Of a stretch of 64,000 bases of DNA, positions 1 to 9,084 are shown piece by piece; within the stretch, counting starts at the first letter, position 1, and each line of letters starts with the position of its first letter. Source of the stretch: Dickeya oryzae (GTDB lineage: Bacteria; Pseudomonadota; Gammaproteobacteria; Enterobacterales; Enterobacteriaceae). The notes under the pieces are model-generated. The model made no database searches and was not told the DNA's origin. It saw nothing but the letters and a program-made list of their open reading frames with translations. The stretch is taken from contig NZ_ML762920.1 in the NCBI RefSeq assembly GCF_009372235.1, positions 403,298 to 467,297 on the forward strand. Reading direction: 5' to 3'. Position numbers and translations under genes: made by a program.

Positions 1-168
1 GGTTATCTGGCGATGAACGCGCGCGAATTCCTGCAAACCGATGTGGTGGTGGTAGCCATTATTCTGTACGCCCTGCTGGGTAAACTGGCGGATATCATCG
101 CCCTGACACTGGAGCGCGTCTGGCTACGCTGGCACCCCAGTTGGCAACGAACGGAGGAACACGCATGA
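1..168 (+). CDS. ssuC: Aliphatic sulfonate ABC transporter permease SsuC, C-terminal end (partial)
   Basis: The window opens inside this gene; only the last 55 codons are present. The frame reads through a hydrophobic segment ([17 protein letters not shown]) followed by the ERVWLRW tail that is characteristic of SsuC. The stop codon overlaps the ATG of the next gene by 4 bases (ATGA), the usual translational coupling in ssu operons. SsuC is the inner-membrane permease that passes alkanesulfonates received from the periplasmic SsuA. The identification rests on the tail sequence and on the neighbouring ATPase. Confidence 0.85.
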   Translation, partial: GYLAMNAREFLQTDVVVVAIILYALLGKLADIIALTLERVWLRWHPSWQRTEEHA

Positions 169-953
169 CATTCACCCCTACGCCACCCGCGCGCCTGAAC
201 GTCGGTACGCCAGTGTTGATTAACGGTGTGACCAAACGCTATGGTCAGCGCACCATCTTAAATGACGTACATCTGCATATTCCGTCCGGTCAGTTCGTGG
301 CGGTAGTCGGTCGCAGCGGCTGCGGTAAAAGCACCCTGCTGCGACTGCTGGCCGGTCTGGAACACGCCAGCCAGGGTGAACTGTTGGCCGGTCGCGCCCC
401 GCTTCATCAGGCGCGCGATGATATCCGGTTGATGTTTCAGGAAGCCCGCCTGCTGCCATGGAAACGGGTGATCGACAATGTCGGGTTAGGGTTGCGCGGT
501 GACTGGCGTCCTGACGCGCATCAGGCACTGGAGGCTGTCGGATTATCGACACGGGCCGCTGACTGGCCAACGGCACTCTCCGGTGGCCAAAAGCAGCGAG
601 TGGCACTGGCGCGGGCGCTGATCCACCACCCCGGCCTGTTATTGCTGGACGAACCACTGGGCGCACTCGACGCGCTGACCCGTATCGAGATGCAAGGGCT
701 GATTGAATCATTGTGGCTACAACAAGGGTTCACCGTGGTGCTGGTGACGCATGACGTCAGCGAGGCGGTGAGCCTCGCCGACCGGGTTATCCTGATAGAA
801 GACGGTCACGTCGGGCTGGATATCATGGTTGACCTGCCACGCCCACGCCGTCGCGGCTCCGCCCGGCTGGCAGAGCTGGAAGCGCAAGTGCTGGAGCGAA
901 TTTTAGCACCTGCTGCTCGCGAGCCCCTCTACCCTTCACAGGCGCACGCCTGA
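165..953 (+). CDS. ssuB: Aliphatic sulfonate ABC transporter ATP-binding protein SsuB
   Basis: This 262-residue ATPase powers sulfonate import with SsuC, supplying sulfur when sulfate is scarce. Walker A (GRSGCGKST) lies at about residues 49-57, the Q-loop glutamine in [10 protein letters not shown] at about 92, the LSGGQ signature at about 138-142 and Walker B (LLLLDEP) at about 158-164, followed by the H-loop in VTHDVSEA. The MFQE..LLPW segment is typical of the SsuB/TauB subfamily. An in-frame TTG lies upstream at 141, but the ATG at 165 has a GGAGG 8 bases before it and overlaps the ssuC stop, so it is preferred. It is the last gene before a terminator. Confidence 0.93.
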   Translation: MTFTPTPPARLNVGTPVLINGVTKRYGQRTILNDVHLHIPSGQFVAVVGRSGCGKSTLLRLLAGLEHASQGELLAGRAPLHQARDDIRLMFQEARLLPWKRVIDNVGLGLRGDWRPDAHQALEAVGLSTRAADWPTALSGGQKQRVALARALIHHPGLLLLDEPLGALDALTRIEMQGLIESLWLQQGFTVVLVTHDVSEAVSLADRVILIEDGHVGLDIMVDLPRPRRRGSARLAELEAQVLERILAPAAREPLYPSQAHA

Positions 954-975
954 CAGGTGTACCCGCTCCGGGTGT

Positions 976-1011
976 AAAAAAACCACCGTCTGCGAGCAGC
1001 GGTGGTTTTTT
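976..1011 (+). terminator. Bidirectional Rho-independent terminator between ssuB and pepN
   Basis: An AACCACCG / CGGTGGTT stem with an 11-base loop is flanked by an A-run on the left and a T-run on the right. It can therefore end both ssuB (plus) and pepN (minus), which converge here. Confidence 0.9.
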
Positions 1012-1056
1012 ATGACCGTTATTCCATCGGGCAGATGCCGTCAGGATAGGGCGGTA

Positions 1057-3672
1057 TTACGCCCCCAGCGCTTTAGTTATCTTCTCAAACAGGTCGCCGG
1101 AGAGATTTTCCAGCCCTTTGAGGGTTTCCAGCGCCTGACGCATCAGCGCCTGACGGGCCGCATCGTAACGTTTGAGGCGAATCAGCGGTTCAATCAGACG
1201 TGACGCCACCTGCGGGTTGCGGGTGTTCAGCTCGGTGAGCATCTCGGTCAGGAACTGATAGCCGCTGCCATCTTGAGCGTGGAACGCCGACGGGTTACCC
1301 GCACAGAACGATCCTATCAGCGAGCGCAGCCGGTTCGGGTTGTTCAGGCTAAAGGAGCGGTGGTTAAGCAAGTCACGAACGCGGTGTAGCACGTCACTGG
1401 CCGGGCTGCTGGCTTGCAGAACAAACCATTTGTCCATCACCAGTCCATCCTGATGCCAGCGTTCGTCAAACGCCGCCAGCAAACCGTCCCGGCACGGCAA
1501 CTGCGCCGCTACCGAGGCCGCCATCGCCGCCAGCGAATCCGTCATGTTGTCCGCCTGCGCAAATTGCACCGCCACCAGCTTGTCAGCCTGTTCTCTCCCG
1601 GCAAACGCCAGATAGTGCAAGCACAGGTTACGCAGGGCGCGTTTACCCATGTCCTGTTGATCAACACGATAAGAAGGCAGTTTATTGGCACGGTATACCG
1701 CCAGCAGTTCGTCCGCCATTTCCTGCGCCAGCGTCTGTGTCAGTGACTGACGCACCGCGGCGATAGCTTCCGGGTCGATAACCTCAAACAGTTCCGCCAT
1801 TTCGTTTTCGCTCGGCAACGACAGAATCTGCGAAGCCAGCATCGGATCCAGACCATCATCAAGCAATACGCCACGGAAGGCGTCTACCACATGCATCGGT
1901 AACGATAGCGGTTGTTTTTGCTGATGGCGCGCTACATTCAGGCGAATATAGTTCGCCAGCAGGCTCTGGGCAGCATCCCAACGGGAAAAGGCATTGCTGG
2001 CATGACGCATCAGGAACGTCAGTTGTTCATCGCTCCACGGATAGTTCAGTTTGACCGGCGCGGAGAATTCACGCAGCAACGACGGTACCGGCTGACAAGG
2101 AACCTCATCAAACACGAACGTTTGCTCGGCTTCGGTGACGTTCAGTACCGATCCCAGCTTTTGGCCTTTCTGACGCAGCGGGATAACCTTCCCTTCGCTA
2201 TCGTACAGTTCGATATCCAGCGGGATATGCAGTGGCAGTTTGGCTTGCTTGTCGGCACCAACCGGCGTCATCTGGCTGACATGCAGGTGGTACTGGTGGG
2301 TTGCCGCGTCATAGTCATCACGTACTGTCACCACCGGCGTACCGGACTGGCTATACCAGCGCCGGAATTGCGACAGATCGACGCTGGAAGCGTCCTCCAT
2401 CGCCTGCACAAAGTCATCACAGGTCGCCGCGCTGCCGTCATGACGATCAAAATAGAGCCGCATCCCCGCCTGGAATTTCTCTTCGCCCAGCAGCGTGTGC
2501 ATCATACGAATCACTTCCGACCCTTTTTCATACACCGTCAGGGTATAAAAGTTATTCATTTCGATAACCTGATCCGGGCGAATCGGGTGGGACATCGGGC
2601 TGGCGTCTTCGGCGAACTGTGCGCCACGCATCACCCGCACGTTATCGATACGGTTAGCCGGGCGGGACCCTACGTCAGAACTGAACTCCTGATCACGGAA
2701 CACCGTCAGCCCTTCTTTCAGACTCAGTTGGAACCAGTCGCGGCAGGTCACGCGGTTACCGGTCCAGTTGTGGAAATACTCGTGCGCTATCACCGCCTCA
2801 ATACCGAGGTAGTCCTTGTCGGTGGCGGTTTCGGCTTTGGCCAACACATACTTGGAGTTGAAAATGTTCAACCCTTTGTTTTCCATTGCCCCCATGTTGA
2901 AGAAGTCCACCGCCACGATCATATAAATGTCGAGGTCGTATTCCAGCCCAAAACGGGTTTCATCCCACTTCATGGCATTCTTCAGCGAGGTCATCGCCCA
3001 GTCGGCCCGATCGAGGTTGCCGCGATCGACAAACAGTTCCAACGCGACGTCACGGCCGGAACGGGTGACAAAAGTGTCGCGCAGCACATCAAAATCACCG
3101 GCAACCAGCGCAAACAGATAGCAGGGTTTCGGGAACGGATCTTGCCATTCCACCCAGTGACGTCCGTTATCCGCCTCGCCCTGCCCAACCCGGTTACCAT
3201 TGGAAAGCAGGTACGGGTAACGCGCTTTGTCGGCAGTGATGCGGGTGGTGAAACGCGCCAGAACATCCGGCCGGTCGAGATAATAGGTAATGTGGCGGAA
3301 CCCTTCGGCCTCACACTGCGTACACAGCGCATCACCGGACTGATACAACCCTTCCAGCGCACTGTTCGCCGCTGGGTTAATCTCCGTTTCAATCCGCAGG
3401 GTGAATTTTTCCGGCACACCGGTCAGTTCCAGACCGTCGTCCAGTAAACGATATGCCTGCCAGTCTTGCCCATCGACCTGGATACTCAGCAGGGTTAACC
3501 CTTCACCATTCAGTTTTAGCGCCGCGCCCTTTTCTCCTTGCAACACGACCTGACTGACGGCCACCACCCGGGTCTTTTGCGGATGCAGATCAAAATCCAG
3601 TGCAATGTCGGTAATGGTGTAGTCCGGCGCACGGTAATCGTGCCGGTATTTGACTTGTGGTTGTTGACTCAT
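1057..3672 (-). CDS. pepN: Aminopeptidase N
   Basis: This 871-residue M1-family zinc aminopeptidase is the main broad-specificity cytosolic aminopeptidase that finishes degradation of peptides left by ATP-dependent proteases. The exopeptidase motif GAMEN is at residues 261-265. The zinc motif HEYFH is at 297-301, with the third ligand Glu at 320 in LKEGLTVFRDQEFS; these positions match E. coli PepN. The length is full for the family. The gene is read away from pncB, as in E. coli, and shares a 660 bp upstream region with it. The start ATG is preceded by an AAGG at suitable distance. Function by homology is very secure. Confidence 0.97.
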   Translation of the reverse strand: MSQQPQVKYRHDYRAPDYTITDIALDFDLHPQKTRVVAVSQVVLQGEKGAALKLNGEGLTLLSIQVDGQDWQAYRLLDDGLELTGVPEKFTLRIETEINPAANSALEGLYQSGDALCTQCEAEGFRHITYYLDRPDVLARFTTRITADKARYPYLLSNGNRVGQGEADNGRHWVEWQDPFPKPCYLFALVAGDFDVLRDTFVTRSGRDVALELFVDRGNLDRADWAMTSLKNAMKWDETRFGLEYDLDIYMIVAVDFFNMGAMENKGLNIFNSKYVLAKAETATDKDYLGIEAVIAHEYFHNWTGNRVTCRDWFQLSLKEGLTVFRDQEFSSDVGSRPANRIDNVRVMRGAQFAEDASPMSHPIRPDQVIEMNNFYTLTVYEKGSEVIRMMHTLLGEEKFQAGMRLYFDRHDGSAATCDDFVQAMEDASSVDLSQFRRWYSQSGTPVVTVRDDYDAATHQYHLHVSQMTPVGADKQAKLPLHIPLDIELYDSEGKVIPLRQKGQKLGSVLNVTEAEQTFVFDEVPCQPVPSLLREFSAPVKLNYPWSDEQLTFLMRHASNAFSRWDAAQSLLANYIRLNVARHQQKQPLSLPMHVVDAFRGVLLDDGLDPMLASQILSLPSENEMAELFEVIDPEAIAAVRQSLTQTLAQEMADELLAVYRANKLPSYRVDQQDMGKRALRNLCLHYLAFAGREQADKLVAVQFAQADNMTDSLAAMAASVAAQLPCRDGLLAAFDERWHQDGLVMDKWFVLQASSPASDVLHRVRDLLNHRSFSLNNPNRLRSLIGSFCAGNPSAFHAQDGSGYQFLTEMLTELNTRNPQVASRLIEPLIRLKRYDAARQALMRQALETLKGLENLSGDLFEKITKALGA

Positions 3673-3747
3673 GACTGATTACCTTAATGACAGCAGTAAT
3701 AGTGGCGGTAAGACGTGTTCCGGCAGCCCATCCGCGTCCTTGTTCAT

Positions 3748-3795
3748 GAAGCACGTTATTCACGAAGCATGCTATTTACAAAGCCTGTTATCGCT
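3748..3795. repeat. Degenerate 16-bp tandem repeat (three units)
   Basis: Three consecutive 16-base units read GAAGCACGTTATTCAC, GAAGCATGCTATTTAC and AAAGCCTGTTATCGCT. Units 1 and 2 differ at three positions; unit 3 is more diverged. A fourth weak unit may follow. Function unknown. Confidence 0.7.
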
Positions 3796-4112
3796 GAAGA
3801 ACGGTTTTATGCTGCGGGCACACCAGATGTTATCGGATGTCCATCATCTGTAACATTCGCCAGGCGACGATTCCGTCCTTTATATATTCACACAGTAAAC
3901 AAGGTTAAACAGCGAACCCGGTAAAATGTCACTCTGCGGGCTCTCAGGCCACCACATGATCATCGGGTTACGCGGTCTATTCCGTTTACTTTATGCGCAG
4001 TTCCGTTATTCAACAGGCTGTTACGTCTATTAAAGGGGAGTGACTGCCGGAATGCAAACTTTCCTGTCACCCCCGACTGAATGCAGTGACGACAGGATTT
4101 TTCGGGTAAAAT

Positions 4113-4137
4113 TGTTTAGTATAAAAAACATTATAAT
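4113..4137 (+). promoter_or_regulatory. Putative NadR operator overlapping the pncB promoter
   Basis: TGTTTA-GTATAA-AAAACA at 4113-4130 matches the NadR dyad TGTTTA-N6-TAAACA at 11 of 12 specified bases. A TATAAT lies immediately after it at 4132-4137 and could be the -10 element, so a bound repressor would block the promoter. In enterobacteria NadR represses NAD salvage and synthesis genes including pncB. The assignment is from pattern matching only. Confidence 0.55.
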
Positions 4138-4332
4138 TCAATCACTCATGGTAAACGGGGCGTAAAAAAAGCTACTTTTTTGTCACAATCGCACGATTGA
4201 ATCTCGCCTTCATCCTCCCAATATGATGTGATAAGCCCGGTTGAACAGACAGCGTGCTCTCGCTGCCGATGACCATGACAGTCACTTGCATTAGCTTGTA
4301 AATTGTATTAAACGAGGATGCGGTAACGCATT

Positions 4333-5538
4333 ATGACTTTACACACAGCCCCGATACTAACCTCACTGCTGGATACCGACGCCTACAAACTGCATATGCA
4401 GCAGGCGGTATTCCACCACTACCACGATGTGCATGTGGCGGCGGAATTTCGCTGTCGCGGTGATGAACTGTTAGGTCACTACGCGGATGAGATTCGGGCA
4501 CAAGTGGAGGCCATGAGCCACTTGTCGTTGCATGACGATGAGTATGCCTACCTCTCCTCGCTGCCATTTTTCAACACCGACTACCTCGACTGGCTGAAGA
4601 CGTTCCGCTTCAACCCGTCGCAGATCCAGGTTCGCAACCATCAGGGTAAACTGGATATTCGTATCACCGGACCGTGGCGCGACGTCATTTTGTGGGAAGT
4701 CCCGCTACTGGCCGTCATCAGCGAAGTGGTTCACCGTGCCCGGACACCGGGCGGGCATATCGATGCCGCACTCAACCAGTTGCACCATACGCTGGCGAGT
4801 TTCCGCCAGCACAGTGCCGGCGTCGACCTTAGCCGCTTTAAGCTGATGGATTTCGGTACCCGTCGCCGCTTCTCTCGTGAAGTTCAGCACCAGATCGTGC
4901 GCACCCTGAAAGCACAATTTCCTTACCTGATCGGCACCAGCAATTATGACCTGGCGCGTCGCCTGCAACTGACGCCGGTCGGCACCCAGGCGCACGAATG
5001 GTTCCAGGCGCATCAGCAAATCAGTCAGACCCTGGCGAATAGCCAGCGGGCAGCACTGGATGCCTGGCTGTTGGAATACCCCGACCAACTCGGCATCGCA
5101 CTCACCGATTGCATCACTATGGATGCGTTCCTGCGCGACTTTGATCGCTCATTCGCCCGTCGCTATCAGGGATTGCGCCATGATTCCGGCGACCCGATTG
5201 AATGGGGTGAAAAAGCCATTGCCCATTACCATGCGCTGGATATCGACCCGATGGAGAAAACGCTGGTGTTTTCCGATAATCTCAATCTGGAAAAAGCACT
5301 GCATCTCTATCGCCACTTTGGGCAACGCATCAACGTCGTCTTTGGTATCGGCACCCGCCTGACCTGCGATATTCCGGGGGTGAAACCGCTGAATATCGTT
5401 ATCAAACTGGTGGAGTGCAACGGCAAACCGGTGGCCAAGCTGTCGGACAGCCCGGGAAAAACCATTTGTCAGGATCAGGCCTTTGTCAGTGCACTGCGTA
5501 AAGCCTTTGATCTGCCTCGTGTGAAAAAAGCCTCCTGA
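4333..5538 (+). CDS. pncB: Nicotinate phosphoribosyltransferase
   Basis: This 401-residue enzyme joins nicotinate and PRPP with ATP hydrolysis to give nicotinate mononucleotide, the entry step of the Preiss-Handler NAD salvage route. The N-terminal [14 protein letters not shown] and the later [13 protein letters not shown] are signature blocks of the family, and the C-terminal part has [11 protein letters not shown] and the PGKTICQDQ segment. Length and content match E. coli PncB throughout. It stands alone between the shared pepN region and asnS and is probably repressed by NadR through the box about 200 bases upstream. Confidence 0.96.
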   Translation: MTLHTAPILTSLLDTDAYKLHMQQAVFHHYHDVHVAAEFRCRGDELLGHYADEIRAQVEAMSHLSLHDDEYAYLSSLPFFNTDYLDWLKTFRFNPSQIQVRNHQGKLDIRITGPWRDVILWEVPLLAVISEVVHRARTPGGHIDAALNQLHHTLASFRQHSAGVDLSRFKLMDFGTRRRFSREVQHQIVRTLKAQFPYLIGTSNYDLARRLQLTPVGTQAHEWFQAHQQISQTLANSQRAALDAWLLEYPDQLGIALTDCITMDAFLRDFDRSFARRYQGLRHDSGDPIEWGEKAIAHYHALDIDPMEKTLVFSDNLNLEKALHLYRHFGQRINVVFGIGTRLTCDIPGVKPLNIVIKLVECNGKPVAKLSDSPGKTICQDQAFVSALRKAFDLPRVKKAS

Positions 5539-5560
5539 GTCGTACACCACCTGTACGACT
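5538..5560 (+). terminator. Inverted repeat after pncB (weak terminator)
   Basis: A perfect 9-bp inverted repeat, AGTCGTACA / TGTACGACT, with a 5-base loop starts at the last base of the pncB stop codon. Only a short mixed CTCTTTAA follows, so termination would be weak. Confidence 0.45.
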
Positions 5561-5724
5561 GACTACTCTTTAAGCCAGTAACACCGGAATCGCATAAAAC
5601 TTGCCACGTTCCGGTGATTTCTGCTTGTGTCCTGCCCGACGACAAGTAACATAACGAAACGCCCGTATTCGGGTAGTAAACTATTACATTTCACCCATTA
5701 AATTTCACCAATAGAGAGAATGTT

Positions 5725-7125
5725 ATGAGCGTAGTGCCTGTAGTCGACGTACTGCAAGGCCGTGTCGCCGTTGACAGTGACGTCACCGTGCGCGGCTGGG
5801 TACGTACCCGGAGAGACTCTAAAGCCGGTATTTCCTTTATTGCCGTCTATGACGGTTCCTGCTTTGATTCGCTACAGGCTGTTGTCAATAATAATCTTGC
5901 TAATTATCAGAGCGACATTTTGCGCCTGACGACGGGCTGTTCGGTAGAAGTCACCGGCAAGGTGGTGGAATCTCCGGGTGAAGGCCAAAGCTTCGAACTG
6001 CAGGCCACGGAACTCAAGGTCGTCGGCTGGGTGGAAGATCCGGATACGTACCCGATGGCGGCTAAGCGCCACAGTATCGAATATCTGCGTGAAGTCGCGC
6101 ACTTACGCCCGCGCACCAACCTGATCGGTGCCGTCGCCCGTGTGCGTCACACGCTGGCGCAGGCTATCCATCGCTTCTTCCATCAGAACGGTTTCTATTG
6201 GGTCTCTACGCCTATCATTACCGCTTCCGATACCGAAGGTGCAGGTGAAATGTTCCGGGTTTCCACGCTGGACCTGGAAAACCTGCCGCGTGACGATCAG
6301 GGCAAAGTCGATTTCAGCGAAGACTTCTTCGGTAAAGAGGCGTTTCTGACCGTATCCGGCCAGCTTAACGGCGAAACCTACGCCTGTGCCCTGTCTAAAA
6401 TCTATACCTTCGGGCCGACCTTCCGTGCGGAAAACTCCAATACCAGCCGCCACCTGGCAGAGTTTTGGATGATTGAACCGGAAGTCGCCTTTGCGACACT
6501 GGATGACGTTGCAGCGCTGGCGGAAAACTTGCTGAAATTTGTGTTCAAGGCCGTACTGGAAGAACGTGCTGACGACATGAAATTCTTCGCAGAACGCGTA
6601 GATAAAGATGCCATCAGCCGTCTGGAGCGTTTTGTCACCTCTGATTTCGCCCAGGTGGATTACACCGACGCCATCACGATTCTGGAAAACTGCGGGCAGA
6701 CGTTCGAGAACCCGGTGTCCTGGGGTATCGATCTCTCCTCTGAGCACGAACGCTATCTGGCAGAGAAACACTTCCAGGCCCCGGTCGTGGTGAAGAACTA
6801 CCCGAAAGACATCAAAGCCTTTTATATGCGCATGAACAGCGACGGTAAAACCGTGGCGGCGATGGACGTACTGGCACCGGGCATCGGCGAGATTATCGGC
6901 GGTTCACAACGTGAAGAGCGTCTGGAACAACTGGATATCCGTCTGGAAGAGATGGGTCTCAGTAAAGAAGACTACTGGTGGTATCGCGATTTGCGTCGTT
7001 ACGGCACCATCCCGCATTCGGGTTTTGGTCTCGGTTTTGAACGTTTGATAGCGTATGTAACCGGTGTACAAAATGTGCGCGATGTGATTCCGTTCCCACG
7101 TACGCCGCGTAATGCCACGTTCTAA
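5725..7125 (+). CDS. asnS: Asparagine--tRNA ligase
   Basis: This 466-residue class IIb aminoacyl-tRNA synthetase charges tRNA-Asn. The N-terminal OB-fold anticodon-binding domain (about residues 1-100, with [13 protein letters not shown]) is followed by the catalytic core. Motif 2 lies in [17 protein letters not shown], and motif 3 is GFGLGFERL near the C terminus. Length and sequence match E. coli AsnS along the whole protein. A GAGAG precedes the ATG. A strong terminator follows, separating it from the porins. It is monocistronic, as in E. coli. Confidence 0.97.
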   Translation: MSVVPVVDVLQGRVAVDSDVTVRGWVRTRRDSKAGISFIAVYDGSCFDSLQAVVNNNLANYQSDILRLTTGCSVEVTGKVVESPGEGQSFELQATELKVVGWVEDPDTYPMAAKRHSIEYLREVAHLRPRTNLIGAVARVRHTLAQAIHRFFHQNGFYWVSTPIITASDTEGAGEMFRVSTLDLENLPRDDQGKVDFSEDFFGKEAFLTVSGQLNGETYACALSKIYTFGPTFRAENSNTSRHLAEFWMIEPEVAFATLDDVAALAENLLKFVFKAVLEERADDMKFFAERVDKDAISRLERFVTSDFAQVDYTDAITILENCGQTFENPVSWGIDLSSEHERYLAEKHFQAPVVVKNYPKDIKAFYMRMNSDGKTVAAMDVLAPGIGEIIGGSQREERLEQLDIRLEEMGLSKEDYWWYRDLRRYGTIPHSGFGLGFERLIAYVTGVQNVRDVIPFPRTPRNATF

Positions 7126-7167
7126 GCAAAAAATAACATAAGAAAAACAGATATATGTAACAAGAAG

Positions 7168-7195
7168 GAGCACCTGAAACGGTGCTCTTTTTTTT
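7168..7195 (+). terminator. Rho-independent terminator of asnS
   Basis: GAGCACC / GGTGCTC stem, 6-base loop, then eight T residues. Confidence 0.93.
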
Positions 7196-7225
7196 GTTTT
7201 AGAGATAGCTCACAAAGTTCCGTGA

Positions 7226-7252
7226 TTTTTACAAATTGAAATACATATTTTC
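7226..7252 (+). promoter_or_regulatory. OmpF-type OmpR-binding region upstream of the first porin
   Basis: The segment TTTTTACAAATTG followed by AAATACATATTTT resembles the E. coli ompF F-box pattern (TTTAC ... TTACATATT). It lies about 170 bases upstream of the first porin start. OmpR would bind as phosphorylated dimers in tandem; exact box borders cannot be set by eye. Confidence 0.5.
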
Positions 7253-7417
7253 CAATGGTTACTCCATTTTTGAATTTGTATCATTTAAACGGTAGATTAA
7301 CGCACGGACGAATGGAAAACTGCGTACAGACACAGGAAGACAACTGCATTCGCAATAAGTTCCGTTAAGTTTTTTACTGTGATGCAGATGTCTTATATAA
7401 CACCAATGAGGGTAATA

Positions 7418-8527
7418 ATGATGAAGCGCAATATTCTTGCAGTGGTAATCCCTGCGCTGTTGGCTGCTGGTGCCGCTAACGCAGCTGAAGTATACAACAA
7501 AGACGGCAACAAGCTGGATCTGAACGGTAAAATCGTCGGTCTGCATTACTTCTCCAAAGACAACAGCGGCGACAACAGCGGCGACCAGACCTACGCGCGT
7601 TTGGGCTTCACTGGCGAAACCAAGATCAACAGCGATCTGACTGGTTACGGTCGTTTTGAAACCCAGTTCAACGCCCAGAATGCTGAAGATACTAACGGTG
7701 GCAAAGGTAAAACCCGTTACGCTTATGCCGGCCTGAAATTTGGTGATTTCGGCTCTATTGACTATGGTCGTAACCGTGCTATCGGCTATGACGGCATCTC
7801 TTACACCGACGTACTGCCGGAGTTCGGCGGTGACCAGGGTTATCAGGATAACCTGACTGGCCGTAACGCGGGTGTTGCGACTTACCGCAACAAAAACTTC
7901 TTCGGCCTGGTTGATGGCTGGGATTTCGCACTGGGTTACCAGAGTGCTCATAACGAGTCTAAAGACGTCGCAAGACAGACCGGTGCTGGCTGGGCGATGT
8001 CCTCCAGCTATACTTCACCGTTTGGCGTGGGTGTAATTGGTTCGTATACTCAGGCTAACCGTACCCAAGCTCAGATGGCTGACGGTCGGGGTAAAAAAGC
8101 GGAAGCCTGGGCAACCGGTCTGAAATATGATGCAAACAGCGTTTATGTTGCAGCTACTTATGGCGAATACCATAACCTGAGCTACGTTAAAGGCAATACA
8201 TTCTTAGCTGGTAATGTAAGTACTGCAGATTCAAATGGACAGCAGAAAGCGGCGCTGGATACAACCAAAGTGTTTGAAGCTGTTGCTCAGTACAACTTTG
8301 ACTTCGGTCTGACCCCGTCTGTAGCTTATGTTTCCGCGAAAGCGAAAGATAACAATCAAGCTACTAACGATTACATCACCAAATACGTTAGCCTGGGCCT
8401 GACCTACGCGTTCAACAAGAACTTTTCTACCTATACTGAGTACGACATCAACCTGATCAAAAGCAATAACGCTTATGGGTTGAACACCAACGACCGTGTT
8501 GCTGTCGGTGTAGTTTACCAGTTCTAA
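7418..8527 (+). CDS. ompF: General porin, OmpF/OmpC family (first of two tandem copies)
   Basis: This 369-residue outer-membrane trimeric porin carries a 22-residue signal peptide (MMKRNILAVVIPALLAAGA ending ANA, cleaved before AEVYNKDG). The constriction-loop motif PEFGGD, the SYTSPFGVGVIG strand and a C-terminal phenylalanine (VVYQF) for BAM-dependent assembly are present. The MMKRN start at 7418 follows a GAGGG at 7408 and equals the start of E. coli OmpF; an in-frame GTG at 7379 is less likely. It occupies the asnS-aspC position of E. coli ompF. The nearest relative is the next gene, so this is probably a local duplication. Confidence 0.9.
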   Translation: MMKRNILAVVIPALLAAGAANAAEVYNKDGNKLDLNGKIVGLHYFSKDNSGDNSGDQTYARLGFTGETKINSDLTGYGRFETQFNAQNAEDTNGGKGKTRYAYAGLKFGDFGSIDYGRNRAIGYDGISYTDVLPEFGGDQGYQDNLTGRNAGVATYRNKNFFGLVDGWDFALGYQSAHNESKDVARQTGAGWAMSSSYTSPFGVGVIGSYTQANRTQAQMADGRGKKAEAWATGLKYDANSVYVAATYGEYHNLSYVKGNTFLAGNVSTADSNGQQKAALDTTKVFEAVAQYNFDFGLTPSVAYVSAKAKDNNQATNDYITKYVSLGLTYAFNKNFSTYTEYDINLIKSNNAYGLNTNDRVAVGVVYQF

Positions 8528-8572
8528 TCTAGTTGCTATCAGTTAACGACTCTGTCGTAAAACTGACGTCCT

Positions 8573-8602
8573 AAATGCCGATCAACTTTGATCGGCATTT
8601 TT
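8573..8602 (+). terminator. Rho-independent terminator of the first porin
   Basis: AAATGCCGATCA / TGATCGGCATTT stem with a 4-base loop, followed by TT-A-TTTT. Confidence 0.9.
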
Positions 8603-8688
8603 ATTTTCACACCATCGTGCACTTCTCAGGTGATGACATTTTTTGTCGATCACGTTATTGGCACATAGCCAGCAACTCGCCAAGCCAT

Positions 8689-8719
8689 AAAAAAAACCGC
8701 TACGCATAGTATACGTAGC
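8689..8719 (-). terminator. Minus-strand Rho-independent terminator with no known gene in front of it
   Basis: Read on the minus strand, GCTACG ... CGTAGC closes a stem (9-base inner part that is itself nearly palindromic), followed by GG and eight T residues. No minus-strand gene ends here, so it implies a non-coding transcript coming from the right. Confidence 0.75.
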
Positions 8720-8817
8720 ATTCATGACAAAAAATCATAGTAAACATGAAAAAAACATTTCAGTTATGCGTGTTTTTTCTTACAAAGAAGAATCATAACC
8801 TTATGATAAAGAAATGA
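8689..8817 (-). ncRNA. Candidate MicF-like small RNA between the porins
   Basis: A minus-strand transcript ending at the terminator at 8689 could start near 8812-8817, downstream of a TATTAT -10-like element (plus-strand 8818-8823) and of the OmpR boxes at 8894-8920. The arrangement (divergent from an OmpC-regulated porin, about 270 bases before its start, ending in a GC stem plus U8) copies that of E. coli micF. The sequence itself is not clearly MicF, I found no strong antisense match to the first porin's ribosome binding site, and the -35 is poor. The 5' end is a guess. Confidence 0.35.
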
Positions 8818-8893
8818 ATAATATGGAAGTATGGGTAAAAACCACTCTTCAGATAAAAACATGCCACGACATAGAGTGTGACCCACCTCTAAA

Positions 8894-8920
8894 TTTACAT
8901 TTAGAAACATAATAAAACAT
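8894..8920 (+). promoter_or_regulatory. OmpC-type OmpR boxes upstream of the second porin
   Basis: TTTACATTTAGAAACAT closely matches the E. coli ompC C1 box (TTTACATTTTGAAACAT) and is followed by a second half-like AATAAAACAT. It lies about 170-190 bases before the second porin's ATG. Confidence 0.65.
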
Positions 8921-9084
8921 AATGTTTCATAAACCAGTAATTAGTATCATTTGTGGAGTGGATAATCATCATTGTGAATGAAACACTGCGTCTGGACACA
9001 GAGACACCGCCACAATGCAGAAGTTCAGTTCGAATGTTTGCAAAAATGAGTGGGCGTGAACCAATACAATGAGGATTATTTATA

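Larger units (their letters stand above)
3673..4332. other. 660 bp divergent pepN/pncB intergenic region
   Basis: No convincing gene is seen. The pepN-proximal part holds a short degenerate tandem repeat (3748-3795), and the pncB-proximal part is AT-rich with a NadR-like box and a -10-like TATAAT. Small open frames here lack family features and good ribosome binding sites. Confidence 0.6.
8603..9084. other. AT-rich intergenic region between the tandem porins
   Basis: This region has no credible protein gene. It carries a minus-strand terminator (8689-8719), a short palindrome ATCATAA-CC-TTATGAT (8792-8807), OmpC-type OmpR boxes (8894-8920) and the leader of the second porin. The layout resembles the micF-ompC intergenic region of E. 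coli. Confidence 0.6.

Noticed and set aside
1912-3447. 511-codon open frame on the plus strand
   Set aside because: Lies entirely antisense to pepN, has no recognisable domains or ribosome binding site, and its composition is that expected opposite a GC-biased gene.
7259-7951. 230-codon minus-strand frame over the first porin start (and a similar one over the second at 9076-9612)
   Set aside because: Mirror frames of a repetitive beta-barrel gene; both copies show it because the porins are paralogous, not because an antisense gene is conserved.
8689-8817. Direct identification of the candidate sRNA as MicF
   Set aside because: No convincing 5' seed complementary to the first porin's ribosome binding site could be found by eye, so it is only reported as MicF-like by position.
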